From Sclerodactyla briareus (Eukaryota > Echinodermata > Holothuroidea > Dendrochirotida > Sclerodactylidae), in NCBI GenBank assembly GCA_026419785.1, contig JAODTK010005809.1, positions 1 to 64,000 of the forward strand: DNA of 64,000 nucleotides. The letters are read 5' to 3'. Below the pieces are notes generated by a model. The model worked only from the letters and a program-made list of their open reading frames with translations. It was not told the origin of the DNA and did no database searches. Below, piece after piece: positions 12,173 to 24,935 of the stretch. Numbering within the stretch: position 1 is the first letter of the stretch; every line of letters starts with the position of its first letter. The position numbers and the translations under genes were made by a program.

Positions 12173-12401
12173 TGTGCACTCCTATATTGTGTCTTTTTAT
12201 CGTGTTCCCGTATTGGATGCCACAACTGCGCTCCCTAACTATTTACATTCACTTCACACGGCCACCATTTTTAAACGTTAAAATCTAGGTTCGGAACCTG
12301 TAATCTATTGCTCTCAGTACGAGTAATAACGGCTAAACTGATTCGTTCCTCTGTGAAATGAACATAGGAACAGAGTGGCGGTCACGCCACCAGAAAATGA
12401 C

Positions 12402-12402
<1 letters not shown>
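12173..12402. other. Unique-looking flank between minisatellite and poly-A
   Basis: No coding or RNA feature. The last 35 bases before the A run contain GGTCACGCCACC, but no retroposon head was identified that would explain the poly-A. Confidence 0.35.

Positions 12403-12466
<64 letters not shown>
12403..12466 (+). repeat. 64-base poly-A tract
   Basis: An uninterrupted run of 64 A. Such length could be the tail of a retroposed element, but no body of a SINE, LINE or processed gene is recognisable upstream. The flanking TGACC and GGTAG give no clear target duplication. Confidence 0.9.
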
Positions 12467-12468
<2 letters not shown>

Positions 12469-14905
12469 TAGTGGTGAAGTTATGGGCGCACCACCCATGG
12501 TATTTAAGGTATACAAATTGCGGCCATTCAAGTCTATACACTAAAAAAGAAACATTGGTCTAGATCGTGGAAACTGGAAGCGCGAAGTATGCTGCTCAAT
12601 GTTCCGTAACTAGTACGAGTAGGAGGAGGTACTTTATATCTGCAACTCGCATTGACAGGGTAGGTATACTCACACCACCTTGTGTTATATAATGTGTTCG
12701 TTATGCCTGACTATTCATCTCTATAATATTGTTCTCGGAACGCATACAATAGGGTACGGTGTAAGTGTTCTATTGCGTTCGTATCCTCCCTGAAGACCTG
12801 CGGAGCAAGGAGGACGAGAGCACGAGTAGTAATCATCAGCTCATATGATACCTCATAAGGTCTCCAGAATATCTGCCAAATTCTTCTTTTCTTTTTCTTC
12901 CTTGGTGATATCATGTGTAAATTTGCGAAGAGACTGCGCAGACACATTTGCGGAACGTTTTATTTTAGAGAATCGCCGACATCGTTGCCTTTTGCCTCGA
13001 AGTAAAAAAATCAAGAATCATGTTGGACTGAATAAGGTGGAGAATAAAGGAAGGGGCAAGGGCGATTATCTAACATTTTTAGGTTTTTTTTTATGTGATA
13101 CTCATAGGCGTGGCAGACATCGAAAAGCTTAAAACTTGTAATTATGGGATAGTTCAGGTTGACTGTTCCACGTTTAGGGATTATGATATCAATCACCCTG
13201 ATTGTCGCTGTTGATTCTGAATATTTGGTCTCTATAAATTGTGTTACCATAAATTTTGAGTTGTTCGTTTTAGGAGAGTTTGGAATGTTTGACATAATTG
13301 TATAAAGACTAAGGGTAAGATTCCGTAGGTACGAATTGGGATTGATTCGAACACAACGCATAGTCGATTCACGGCGAGTACAAACAAGAAGTAATTTACA
13401 TCACACCTCATTTGTTTGGGGCAAAGATAGAGACAATTCCGTAGCGGCAAAATGTCATCGCAAATAAATGGAACGAACACCGAGTGGCCCAAATTATCAT
13501 GTTAACGTATCGGCATGTTCCGCACCACGGCAAATTGATTCTCTGGAGCTATCGTCCTAATGGAAGAATTCACGTTCACCTTATTAATGAGTCCGCTAGA
13601 TATTTATGTACCTTTTACAGTTTAATTCCTTCTAAAATACAATCTTCTCTCTCGCAAAATTAGGTATTTGAAGTACCTTCATACCGCACACCACACCATC
13701 GTATTATAGGACTCTGCCTAAACCAGGGTGGTATGCATTTATAGCGCGTCTCTGTTTTTCCAGAAAACCGTACTCTTCTCCCAAAATTTGAGTCATTTTA
13801 CAGTGAAGATTTGTAGTTGACAAGAAACAACACCCAGCCTGTACCATAGTAGAAAATACCATAACAACGGCAGAATGGTCTATAATGGCTATTCAACACA
13901 CTTTACATAAGATTGTTACATGGGCGGGAAAAACCGGAATAGTGATTACCAGGCGCCCCCTCCCGGGCCAACCAAATCAGGCCCACCCGAGTCCAATTTT
14001 CTTGATGAGACTAGACCTACTGTTTAATTATTAATCAGTACTACCTCATCTGGCCCACGGAAAGGTCAGGAATCACGAATTTGTCAGAAGGGTGCTCATA
14101 CATCCTGTAGGGATTGCAGTTTCCACTACTGGATTCTGTTCAGTTTTCCGTAGAATACTTCAAAGAGAGAAAGAGAAAAAATAAAGAAAGAGAAGCATTA
14201 TGCAGTAGGAGGATTAAGGATTACAACTCTTGATACATCGGGGGGAAAAGATGAGGACAAGATGGATGGATCTTCTATATGCTATGCTATTGTTGTGAGA
14301 GAATTGTTGGAAGTGTAAATTAAGGGTGTTGATTAGTGGAACAGTTTGATGACAGGCCATACTACTCACAGTGTTGTTTCTATGTTATATAATTGATGGT
14401 ATACCCATGAACTTTCTGGTTCCCTAATAGTCCAAAAAACGCGTTGTTCGGCTCATTAAGGTCGGTACCACAAAGAAAAGGTCAGGTTTTTTAAGGCTCT
14501 TGCGAAAACAGTATGTACAGAATATAAGAAAACGCTTTTTTAAATGTGCCAGTTAATTCATAACAATTATATGGTATAAGTTATTCATACGACGGTATAA
14601 AATGGTATTAGAAGTATTATGAATAACGTTTTCACCAGGGATAGTGCTCCTTAAATACAACATGTATGTTGAGTTTGCAATTATTTTACGGTAATATAAT
14701 TCCTCTAAGATCCTCTCTCCATGACCACTGGCCAATTGTAGTACTTCTGGGCTGGAAAATTGAACATAGGCCTATGCCAAGTATTCAAGAGACATGGTAG
14801 GACCTATGACTGACAATACGATACTTATCGTCTGCTAGTGTTTACGAGACGTTTGTTCCAATGTGACTCCAAGACGGATTGAAATAATGAGACATAAGAT
14901 AACTT
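12467..14905. other. Intergenic, no gene seen
   Basis: ORFs of up to 116 codons on the minus strand (13,011-13,361 and 13,244-13,492) overlap one another and show no domain, consistent with chance in AT-rich DNA. No RNA gene or repeat family was recognised. Confidence 0.45.
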
Positions 14906-14907
14906 AA

Positions 14908-15018
14908 GACATACATACATCATATACTAACATTCATAACATTACCTACATACATACATACTAACATACATACATACATACCTAATAAATACATACATAC
15001 ATACTACATACATACATT
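14908..15018. repeat. (CATA)n microsatellite
   Basis: Interrupted ACAT/CATA tetranucleotide repeats. A second tract of the same motif is at 46,746-46,870. Confidence 0.9.
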
Positions 15019-15499
15019 AAATGCATTTTGGGGCCCATTTGTGAAAACATTTGCAAAATGATTTCCACAAGTGGTGCACGTGATGTGTTCGGTCTTAATG
15101 ATACTCTACCCGTACCTTTGAGGTGTTTGGTATATTCGCCTACTACTTGTCCCACTTGTACTCTATGGCTATTCGATGAAAATTACACCTAGTTGAAGGT
15201 TGCTTGAGAATACATCTCTTCTTACCTCATGACTCATGTTCAGTGTAAAATATGGAAAGGCATGTTTTTAGCCTTTAAATAGTCATGTGCTTCGACGGAT
15301 GTTGACCATCCATTGGAGTTCGACACAATGTTCATCGACTCCGGGTTTGTGTACTTGAGCTAGTCTCGAAGGATAAGGGTCAAGAGAATGAAAACAAATA
15401 AGAAATTGAAATAATCTTGCAATATTGCATTGACGTATGATGCTATCTGCAGAAACAGACATGTTTGTTACATTTGTGGTTTTTGTCTCGCCTGAACTT
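15019..15499. other. Intergenic, no gene seen
   Basis: No ORF above background, no RNA gene and no recognised repeat. Confidence 0.4.
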
Positions 15500-16145
15500 T
15501 GTTAAGGGAGAGACATAGTGGTCATTTGTTTGTGTGTGCGTCGGTACTGTCTGTTGTCCATTGTCTGGCTGTCGTCTGTCTGTCCGTCTGTCCGTTATGT
15601 GCGGTTCGATATCTACTGAACCGTGAAAGCCATAATTGCTCGGACCTTGTGTGGAGGTGCGCGTGGTGAAGAGTGGCCGATGGATCCCACTTTTCGTCCA
15701 AAGACATACTCATTGGCCATAAATTTGCCATATTTAAACGAAAAATTGGCCGGAGCTTGTGTACAAGATATCTTTGATCGGTATAGAGGCAATGGTGGTG
15801 ATGCCGTTCGGAGTGTATAACAAGTATGAAGAGTACAACGAATTGATTTTTAGACTCTTGGCATGATATATGCTTATAAAGTAGTATATTTGGCATAATT
15901 TCTGCGATATTTTTTAAGTTCGTTGGATTTCGAGAAAACTCGGTGGAGGTGGTGTATATATAGTCCCAATGAAGTTTACAGTAGGGACGAGGGCCACCGA
16001 AGGTCATTTAATGTTACTAATCTGCGTCACCTAGTTCATTGCATAATTTATGCATATTTTAAAGTTGGTTTAATCCCAAGGACACTGGTGGAGATGGTAC
16101 ACTTTGATCATGAAATTAACAACAGTGTAAAGGTCACCTGAAAAT
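15500..16145 (+). repeat. Dispersed repeat family R2, internally repetitive
   Basis: Begins with a (CTGTCTGTC)-like run (15,550-15,596) and continues as diverged segments of roughly 100-120 bases. Each has the theme 'GATTT...GA(A)ACT(C/G)GTGGAG(AT)GGT...CAATGAA...AGGTCA'. The same theme recurs at 56,250-56,640. The family is non-coding; its AGGTCA words are noted in the findings. Confidence 0.55.
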
Positions 16146-16159
16146 CATTTAAGTGAATA

Positions 16160-16790
16160 ATTTTTCGATTTTGTGAATGGCCAGTAACATTGGAATGAAT
16201 GCGTTAGGGTGCTCGTAGAGATTTGATATGGAATTTTGGCTCAGTATCAAACAACATCTAAAACCAAGGTCAAAGGTCAAAGTCAAGTTTAAGAAAAGTG
16301 CTTATTTTAGGAGTTACAGGCCAAAGAACTAGAAAAACTGTGCGATGTGGATATGTGTGAGGTGTCTGTCTGCTACATAGACGAAACCAACTCCCGCTTC
16401 GATTCGACACTTGGGTCTCAAGTTACAAGGGGCCAAAGGTTGATTTTTAATACCTTTTGGGTGATAGCGTAGAGCATGTGTCCTGATTACAGAATGCTTT
16501 TGGGGCTTGGTTGCAGCACATTGAGCAAGCATTTTTCATAAAACCCGTCATGTCATCAAGGTTCATTCGAGGTCAAGAAACGCCAATAATAACAGTTGCT
16601 GCACTCATTTCGAGGACTGTGTGTGATAGGCTGAAATTTGGGACAGGCTGCATATGATCAAGGGTAAACCTTTCATAAACCGTTTATGTCATCAAAGGTT
16701 TTCCAAAGGGTCACTATAGACCAAAACTGTCAAATAATAACCATTTCTGCAACAACTTCCAGGAGACTGTACGGCTAACTTTTAAGAATG
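16160..16790 (+). repeat. Dispersed repeat family R3, copy 1
   Basis: Contains AAGGTCAAAGGTCAAAGTCA at about 16,265, then AGGCCAAAGAACTAGAAAAA, then a block with TTCGATTCGACACTTGGGT. The block order matches 19,730-20,090 and, in part, 20,650-20,815. The 3' part holds two diverged copies of a segment with TGTCATCAAGGTT and CAATAATAAC (16,545-16,620 and 16,680-16,760). Confidence 0.55.
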
Positions 16791-19395
16791 TATAGTCTTG
16801 GGGCACACCCTAGCTGACAGCATGATGCCTTGAAAATCACTATTATTATAGAGATGCTATCAATACAAAAATGTCTGCAGAGTTTTACTATTTCACCCCT
16901 CAGCATGTTCTTCCGATCTTCATCTTAACTAGTATTCATATCTGTGACAGACAGAGATTTCATCATTGTGCAAAGCGTTTGCCTTTTTTTTTAACACCTT
17001 TTGGGGTTCCCCTCCGTTGTATAACATCTTCTGGGACCCCTACATGACAATAAAGTGTAAAACCCAGTTCATTTGTTTACTTACTCCCAGGCACCTATTC
17101 AAGCATGAAGGGAGTCACCGCAGTAGCTTGGTGTGTGAGATAGGGGGGGGGGGGGGAGGGGGAATAATCCATGAAGAGGGCTAGTATTAAATGGAAATCT
17201 TATGGGTGACTGAGGGAGATCAGACAAACTTAATTAGATAGGACTAGATTTCCACTATGAGCTGTGGTAACTGTAGTCTCGCCAAAATGTTAACATGTTT
17301 CGAATCAGGTCACTGGGGGTTAGGCAGTGTGTATAAATTGCTTGATCATGCAAATTTTTGTTGAATTCCGATGAAATTATTAAGTGTGGTCCAATTGGTC
17401 CTAAGATAAGTGAAGTGAGAAAATTGGTAAACCCGAAAGGGTTATTGCTAATTGGCATACTTTAGGCAATCTTAGCACATTCCACAAAACTTATATGGGT
17501 TAGATAGACATGGCAAGTAATCAGTCCTACGGATTTGAAATTGGTCACTGATTAGTGGTAGGGCGTTTGTGTCAAATGCTAATACCAGAAACTTAAAGCA
17601 ATCATTAAAGCCTTGAAATGTGGTTCGCCATTGGTGACTAATAGATGAAAACACTGGTCGCGTAACCAGCGAGAACTGGGGCGGTCGCCATCTGTTGCGC
17701 TACAGCACTATGGTGCTAGAGTTTTGAATGTGTATAACAGCTCAACAGTTCATCTTCACATGAATAGTTACGAGCGTATCCGAGTCCATAAGGAATTTAT
17801 ATTCTAAAATGAGCTGCAATGGGCTATTTACATTATACGCGATTAAAAAAAAAAGGACTCTAAAACCGCCAAGTGTCTATCATGTATGTGCTGATTGTTC
17901 GGGAGGCGGATTAGCCATAGCTCCCAGACTGCAACACCATTGATAGCGAGTTCGGAGCCCATTGGAGGCCCGAGGACTTCTCCGCACTGCTGTTGGACAA
18001 GGCATGTTCTCTGTGAAAATATTTCAAAGTCACCCACGTGTTAAAGTACCTTGTGAGGTGACTTGTGAAGAGTAGCAGCGCCGATATGTTGGAAGCATAT
18101 GGGGAAGGGCCGCCGGGGGACACGATGAAGTTACATACTGAAGTGGTCGGGTGAGAACAGCAGGAGATGAGTGCCGATATACTGATATAGTACGGGTTTG
18201 TGACGAGTCTAATGATCGGGGTTTAATATCTGTGAAGCGTTTGAGCATGTCCTCGACGTGGAAACGCTATATAAGAACGAAAATGATATTATTGTTGTCA
18301 CGTGAATTTTTGGCACCTAATAATTTATTTCCTCGTTAGGAACATGCAAAGATATAGGTAAAGATGTTTTCCCAAATTCGAAGCGATTTTCAGGTAGGTC
18401 TATGCAAATCAAACTGATTCCCAATGCTAAAATTTAGGGACTTCTTGCAAGGTTCAAGGCAACTACCTAAAGATTGTGAGTATGCCGAACGACGAGCATG
18501 TTTGATAAGTATTCATTCGAGAATCACTCTACGCAAGTTGACGCGAAAACTCAAGCTAAATTACTAATTTCCATAATATGCTAATTGTACGACTTTTTGA
18601 ATAATAAATAGTGTAATATACTCATCAACATGTGAGCATGTGTATGGACGATATGGATATGTTTATATAACCGTGGAATTCGATGCGATATTACAGTAAA
18701 TATTACATTGTCCGAGGTTATACTAATTGGCATAAGTTTGAAATTAGACTAATTTCTAAAGCTGGGATTCGGGGAACATTCATTATGGGTTTTCGAGACC
18801 TCAGCTATACATCAGTGTGGGATGTGTCTCCCAATGGTTAGGTAGAGTACTGGACTAATACACTAGGTGCTTTACAAAGCGTCATCTGTGATGTATTTTC
18901 GAATAACTCGTTGTGAATACTATCCTGTCAAACATCTGATCTACACGTGGTTTCGTCAATGTAATTCGATTCAGGTCTAAGTCCGTTGAAAAAAAAATGC
19001 CGCCCATTCGTTTCCTTTTTCTCCATCTAAGGATTGGTTCTCTATGACGAATATAAGTAAATTGCCAACACCCAAGTGCTAGTAAATGATATTTGGTATG
19101 TTCATTTTAAATACTTTCTTTGTACACTGGACGCCCCTGATGCTGTGTTATTGATACCTAGTGTTTAGCAAGATTTAGATACCTTGAATCACAACCATAT
19201 TTGGTTGCTTATTTTGCTTGAAAAAGAAATTGATTTTCCTCCTGAGAGAACAATTTTGTGAAAGTACATACGAGTTGTATGGTCGATCTTTGTGTTATGA
19301 GCGATTCGACGGCTTGACAATAACAGACAGCAGGCGATATTGTAGGAATTTTTACGATGTAGTTTCCAGAAATTGATGGCGTTGAGCATTAATCA
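16791..19395. other. Intergenic, no gene seen
   Basis: Scattered ORFs under 75 codons on both strands, none with a recognisable domain. A 14-base G run is at 17,143-17,156. No RNA gene was found. Confidence 0.45.
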
Positions 19396-19557
19396 GTAGG
19401 CAGTCAGTTGTTAGGTCAGTCAGTTAGTTAATTAGTTAGTGTCAATTACTTAGTTAGTATCAGTCAGTTAGTTAATTAGTGGTTAGTTAGTGTCAGATCG
19501 TTAGTTAGTGCCAGTCAGTTAGTTAGTGTCAACGTCAGTTAAGTCAGGACGTGAGTG

Positions 19558-19612
<55 letters not shown>

Positions 19613-19700
19613 AGTTAGTTTCAGTCCAGTTAGTTGGTGTCAGTTAGTCAGTCCGTCAGTCAGACAGCAGTTAGTTTCAGTTAGTGTCAGTTAGTTTTTG
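19396..19700 (+). repeat. (GTTA)n / CAGT-GTTA tetranucleotide repeat
   Basis: GTTAGTTA repeats mixed with GTCAGTCA. The purest stretch (about 19,558-19,612) is uninterrupted. It resembles but does not match telomere repeats (it is a tetramer, not TTAGG or TTAGGG), so I treat it as a microsatellite. Confidence 0.88.
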
Positions 19701-19704
19701 TGGA

Positions 19705-20100
19705 GTGACTTCGACCATAATTTGGCCTCGAATGACCTTTACCGGAACTCAAAGGAATCTTCTGATCATATGAGTGGGTTGACTCTGGGTTGCTTTTGTG
19801 TTGAAGATCAGTTGTAATTCAAGAATCAGTGTCGTTTAGGATCTTATAGGGCTTGTCATAATTGCTTTGGAATCAGGGATTCAATACATCTGATATGAGG
19901 TCAAAAGGTCAAGTGTCAATTACTGAAAAATATGCCAATTTTAGGTGATACAAGGCAACAAGAAAAAATAAGTGTCACTATTCGCATATGGGATTAGAGC
20001 TCTGTGTATTACCTGCAGAATGCAACGCTTCCACTCCAGTCGGACTTTCGGACCACAAGTAACCGACGGGTCAAAAGCTGGATTTGATGGCGTTTCGGCA
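19705..20100 (+). repeat. Dispersed repeat family R3, copy 2
   Basis: Contains GAGGTCAAAAGGTCAAGTGT, TGCCAATTTTAGGTGATACA and TTCCACTCCAGTCGGACTTT in the same order as 16,160-16,460. It directly abuts the T/G-tract tandem repeat at 20,140. Confidence 0.5.
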
Positions 20101-20139
20101 ATACCACTACTGGGTGCTTTGGAATTAACATACGCTTGT

Positions 20140-20354
20140 GGGAAAACGGAGCTCATAACGAGAGAGACATTTACCATAACAACTTCCAGTGACAGTTTCT
20201 GATATGGATGTTTTTTTTTTTTTTTTTTTTTTCTGGGGGGGGGGGGGGGGGGGGGGGCTTTTGGGACACGGAAAGTTCAATAACGAGGGAGACATTTACC
20301 ATAACAACTTCCAGTGATAGTTTCTGATATGGATGTTTTTTTTTTTTTTTTTTT

Positions 20355-20385
<31 letters not shown>

Positions 20386-20487
20386 CTTTTGGGACACGGA
20401 GCTCAATAACGAGGGAGACATTTACCATAACAACTTCCAGTGACAGTTTCTGATATGGATGTTTTTTTTTGGGGGGGGGGGGTGGGG
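20140..20487 (+). repeat. Tandem repeat with paired poly-T/poly-G tracts
   Basis: Three head-to-tail units (20,140-20,262; 20,263-20,390; 20,391-20,487). Each has ACATTTACCATAACAACTTC and TTTCTGATATGGATG, followed directly by a T run and then a G run. Run lengths are T22 then G23, T29 then G21, and T9 then G12. Units 1 and 2 end with CTTTTGGGACACGGA, which starts the next unit. The Pro/Lys-rich minus-strand ORF across this block is an artefact of the homopolymers. Confidence 0.9.
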
Positions 20488-20639
20488 TGAGGTGATGAAC
20501 ATCAGCCATCGGTGAACATTTTCGATAGAAAACCGGTACATCAGACCAGACGCCACCAAAATGTCCTTAGGCGTGAAAACAGGCAAGCTAGGTTTTTCGA
20601 AATGTCGAGCAGGGTTGGGAGTGCGCGATTGCGATCCTC

Positions 20640-20815
20640 TAGTCAACCAGCATTATATCTGTGTAACCATGATACGCATGTTTTGACCGTGTGTGTCAAT
20701 ATCCGCATATGTATCCGAGTTCTGTGTGCTACACGCGGAACCCACACTTTCACTTCAGTCGGACATTCGGTTATCAAATTACAAGTGGTAAAAGATTGAT
20801 TCAATATGTTTATCT
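20640..20815 (+). repeat. Dispersed repeat family R3, partial copy 3
   Basis: Shares CGCATATG...GAG(T/C)TCTGTGTG...ACTTCAGTCGGACATTCGG with copy 2, followed by a related 'CAAGTGGTAAAAGATTGATT' block like that of copy 1. Confidence 0.5.
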
Positions 20816-20899
20816 ATAGGGTATGGAGAGGACACTCAATTTTATCAGTTTAGCATGCAGTATGAGAAGGAAAAATACTCAATATAGGAATATCATTTT

Positions 20900-21345
20900 G
20901 AATTATGAGGTAGTCTTCCCAAGTTTTAGAATTTTGTCCTTTCCACTTACTTATATGAGCGAATAACGGCAATATCCGGTCCACAATTTTATATCGATCT
21001 GATATCGACGTATACTCCGACACGGTCTCTCCGATCCGCTTCAGATCTCTCCTGACACCCCTTATACCCGTCCTCGATCCATTCACTATGGTAATCGGTC
21101 GTTGTTAATGTCTCTAGCAGGAAAATGGAACAGCCTACCACGAAATTATTCAGCTCTCCACCGCAGTCACTCAGTTTGAAAGTAACCCATCTGTTCCGTC
21201 CTAGTTATGACTGATGTTCCATCACACGTCACTATATCGGTAAAGTTGTTTGTATTTTCATTATTGTTATAAGCGCTTAGAGACACCTCCGGTGATATCC
21301 ACGCTTTATTAAAAGTGTCGTCGCGTAGTCATTATTATTAAAATT
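20900..21345 (+). pseudogene. CR1/L2-like LINE C-terminus and 3' tail
   Basis: Plus-strand translation, with frame changes, gives YTPTRSLRSAS, HYGNRSLLMSLAGKWNSLP and FKVTHLF. This matches the usual C-terminal signature of CR1/L2/Daphne-type LINE reverse transcriptases (T-R-S-L-R-S, then Y-G-x-R-S, then W-N-x-L-P, then F-K). It is followed by a non-coding tail containing AAGCGCTTAGAGACACCTCC and GGTGATATCCACGCTTTATT, ending in an ATT run near 21,338. That tail form is typical of these LINEs and of SINEs that use them. Everything upstream of the C-terminus is missing, consistent with a 5'-truncated insertion. Confidence 0.7.
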
Positions 21346-21539
21346 TACGTACATCCTATGGAATAATGTCGTTGTCAATACCCCCAGAAAACGACAGTTG
21401 GAGAAAGCTTGAGTCTGTCCTAAAACCTATAGTCATTACTCATTCACCAAGAACAGTTCATTTGTTCGTGATGCACACAATATTTCGGCGAACTCCTCAA
21501 ACTGAACAGTACAATATCATCCCATAAGCAACCTATGAT

Positions 21540-21540
<1 letters not shown>

Positions 21541-21579
<39 letters not shown>

Positions 21580-21646
21580 TAATAATAATAATAATAAAAT
21601 AATAATAATAATAATATAATAATAATATAATAATAATAATAATAAT
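21541..21646. repeat. (AAT)n microsatellite
   Basis: About 105 bases of AAT/ATA repeats. Read on the minus strand it is an ATT tail ending the element at 21,647-21,915. Confidence 0.9.
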
Positions 21647-21915
21647 GAATTGTATTTATAACGTCAAAGGCGCTACAAAAGAGAATCAATACAAATTGTG
21701 TAAAAAAGATGGCAACCATCAGTCCTTCTTAGAAGCACATAAACTAGATGTGTCTTGAGATTTGATTAAATCTGGAAAAGGTACTGGAAGTTGTAGTAGT
21801 TTCTGATGTGCTCGGGCATACTGTTCTAAAGACTGGGGCCATAGTACTGGAACGCCCTACCCTTGAAGCGCTCCTTACTTCCACCAGAGAAAGCTTCCTT
21901 CATGAGGTACTTCCC
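21647..21915 (-). mobile_element. SINE-like element with ATT tail
   Basis: On the minus strand the sequence ends TTTTGTAGCGCCTTTGACG, TTATAAATACAATTC and then the ATT run of 21,541-21,646, the tail style of CR1/L2-mobilised retroposons. The body contains (plus strand) CATAAACTAGATGTGTCTTG and ACTGGAACGCCCTACCCTTG. It resembles a dispersed retroposon, but no promoter boxes were found. Confidence 0.4.
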
Positions 21916-21919
21916 ACCA

Positions 21920-24375
21920 TAATTTTACAGAGGTATGAGGGTGTCTAGTCATCTTTTACCTATATGCCATACAGAGGACTGCATGGGGCAGTACTTGGTT
22001 CGAATGAGGAGGGGGGGGGGGGTACAAATGTGTCCGCGAAGCCACGGCGGAGGTGCTTGCAGTTTGCCAATTTCCTGTCCGACTGAAGAGACTAGGGCAT
22101 ATGAATGTGCATCAATGAGCTCAGCCTGATATGAATTGTACATTATGAAGGAGGGCAATGCACAGTTCAATACACATAGTTATTCAAACATGAATCGATT
22201 GTCACATCCATTTTTCTCTGTACCTTAGGGATCAAACAAGATAACATATACTGCACTGATTGTAATCATATCAGTGACTATGATGAAATTTTGATTAGTC
22301 ATCTTGTTTTTTAGTGTCATTCTACCACGAGCAGGCACTTCATTTTCAACTTATATTATGAGTATGATTGATCTCTCTCAGCCTGGAGGGATTAATTTCC
22401 GGCGATCTGGGAGGTGTCAAAACCACAGAATCTACTCGTCCGGTCGCGCCATTCATGATGGCTCTCCGCTCAGACAGACAGATGACATGTGGTTGACAAA
22501 TCCTGCATACGCCCCTGATGGGACAAGCTGATTCGGGAGTCTCAACATGCTTCAGAAAAATATCGTTCGTTGTTGACTACCGGTAATCTACTGGTTTATG
22601 AGATGCCCTAGTTCTATGGACAACGGTAAAGCTGTTGTTATTATTTCCTGGGACTTCAGGAGGGAATTAAGCTTATGAAAGATTCCCTTTGAACGTCCCT
22701 GTCAAATTGCGAGAGAGTAGTTTGGGTATCACCGGTGATTACCTGAAGTGGATTGAGGAAAAGTGGATCCACCATAAGGGGCAACAGTTATCACTAATGG
22801 GCTTTTCCTACCTGAAAGTAACCAAGGGTCGGTCCTTAGTGCCCTAATTGGGTTGCAGTCAGATTTTAAAAAAAATTCACGGGCGACACTAAATCCTATC
22901 GAAAAGAAACTTTGAATGAGATGTTGCAATTCTAAAAGGATTTAAACCGACTCACGCTAAACGTCCCCCAATATCCTTTTTGAATGTCTGAAGTTTTAAA
23001 ACGTGAAATTATACCAAATTCATGTTGAAGTATACGAATTGCAAGAGACATAATGGTACGGATAAGCTGAATGGAGTCCAGCAATGCGGCTGAACTCCCA
23101 ATCTGGCCAGGAGGGACAAACGATATGGATCTATTATTGAAAGGAAACACATGGCGGGGATGTACATCAGGCGGTAAAGGTGTGTGCTGGCTCATTCCTT
23201 GTATTTCCTCAAGAGAGATAAAATTGACAGCAAAGGAGGGCTATGAAAAAGTAGCACACCTGAATCACGAGGTACTCCAGTGAGCCCAAATGTCATAATG
23301 TGTAGTGTCATAGCATTCAGTCTTTGGCAGAGACGGAGATCAGTGTGCCTGCAGCGACGCAAATGAATCAAATCCATCGTTTAGTCAATGACATACGTAT
23401 TCCTAAGTATGCTCTTATGCTGGTCCCGTTCCCTTCGTGGAAGATGGTCGAAATCTCACTTTTCAGGACGTCAATATCCTCAAGTTAGTCCATTCTAGAT
23501 GATTGGTTAAGATTTTTCTTCGCCACGTTCCCGTTCTTTTCTAAAAAAAGTCGCCCGAATATCGTGAAGTTCTAAATTTCATTGAGTTCGCAGGTGACTT
23601 TACGTGAAAAACGGCGAATGATCTAATCGGTTTTCGCGTGCGAGCGCCAAAACCTTTGCACAATTTTGTGATATTCGATTTTGAAAATTACCTCCGCCTA
23701 ATTTTTTTGGATTTTGGTTCGATTTTTTTTGTATCGATTTCGCATGAAGTTCTCTCTATTTATTTATTTCTATATTCATTCGGATGTCTCATTGACATGG
23801 TAAACTGCTTTGTCCAAATTGGAGTGCTAAAAGGGGGACGAGCGCTTCATCCTCGGATGTCCACGACTTCAGCTTGATATCAAGACGCATCTGTTATATT
23901 TTAGTCCCATGCGAATTACAAAATTGCACTAGCCTGATGTAACAAATCTGCTTGAAGAACTCCTACTGAACAATACAGCAAAACCGAAGAGGGTCAATTC
24001 ACAAGTTATTTCCCGCTTTTGGCTGTACGTTAATCTAATCCCTACGCTTAATATCCAATCCCAATCCATGTTAAACGACAGAATTCTTTTAGGAAAGAAG
24101 AAGAAGTATATTTACCATTGCGGAAACAACCTGACTTTTTGCATTTTATATGGATATGATATAAGAATTGATATAAGAATGAAATCAAAACAATGTCGGA
24201 ATGAAAATAAGGAAAGTGGGAATAGTATGAATGACGAGATGTGTTTTTAAAATCAAAGTGGTTTTCAACTCGATTATTGGGGGCGAATGGTACTTCCTCT
24301 CCCACATTTCCTCCACTCGGGTTTCTGGCGCACCAGCCCACGGTTTCCTACCCCTTGAGTTTTTATGCAGTAGTG
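21920..24375. other. Intergenic, no gene seen
   Basis: A 12-base G run is at 22,011-22,022. At 22,385-22,425 an inverted relative of the 1,310-1,345 segment is present (both share CCAGATCGCCGGAAAT or its complement with small changes). ORFs are under 90 codons and unrecognised. Confidence 0.4.
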
Positions 24376-24379
24376 GCAC

Positions 24380-24610
24380 TTTGGGATAAAATATAGAAAA
24401 TTGTGAAAAACACTGATTTTTGGCTAATTTCAGCTGTTTCACAATGATTTATCCCTCTGGGTGAATGAAATCTATGTGGTTGCCCGCATAATTAGCACAT
24501 GACCCTTTTTGTTTAGAGTCAGGTCAAAGGTAAGGTAATCTGAGGTCAGAGGAGTAGAAGTCTGGAAATGTTGTTAACCGGTCCAATTGCCCGTCCCGAT
24601 CAGTGAAATT
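24380..24610 (+). repeat. Dispersed repeat family R1, copy 3
   Basis: Shares with 4,300-4,580 the order: 'AAAATTGTGAAAAAC...TTTTTGGCTAATTTCAGC', then 'GATTTATCCCTCTGGGTGAA', then 'GTCAGGTCAAAGGTAAGGTA' and 'TGAGGTCAGAGGAG'. Confidence 0.6.
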
Positions 24611-24739
24611 GTTTGCAGCGTTCTTATAGGGAGTACGTTAACGTTTCTAGTGTATACTGGGGCCACTGTGTTTCTAGCAGTGAATGCGTAACTGGGCTCC
24701 AACTTGTTTTTAGCCGGAAACTTCTACTCTAACATTTCC

Positions 24740-24935
24740 CTGGTTTTTTAGGGGGGGGGGTGGGATATTGTGAGAAACTTTATTTTTGGCTGATTTTAGC
24801 TTGACTAACACGACCTGAATGGATGAAGTGAAGTCATATTGGTAATGTGAGTTTCCCACGAGAGTGCTACTGATTCCTATGGTAGATCTCGTTACATGTG
24901 AAATTGGCACTGCTTCGCGGATCAAGTAAGGATCA
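24740..24935 (+). repeat. Dispersed repeat family R1, copy 4
   Basis: Contains TTGTGAGAAACTTTATTTTT, GGCTGATTTTAGCTTG, GAATGGATGAAG and GTAATGTGAGTTTCCC in family R1 order, in tandem with copy 3. It starts next to a 10-base G run (24,751-24,760). Confidence 0.6.

Noticed and set aside
13011..13492. Overlapping 116- and 82-codon minus-strand ORFs as a possible membrane protein
   Set aside because: AT-rich hydrophobic composition only; the two frames overlap and neither has a recognisable family signature.
19396..19700. Telomere-like repeat
   Set aside because: The unit is the tetramer GTTA mixed with GTCA, not TTAGG or TTAGGG; an ordinary microsatellite.
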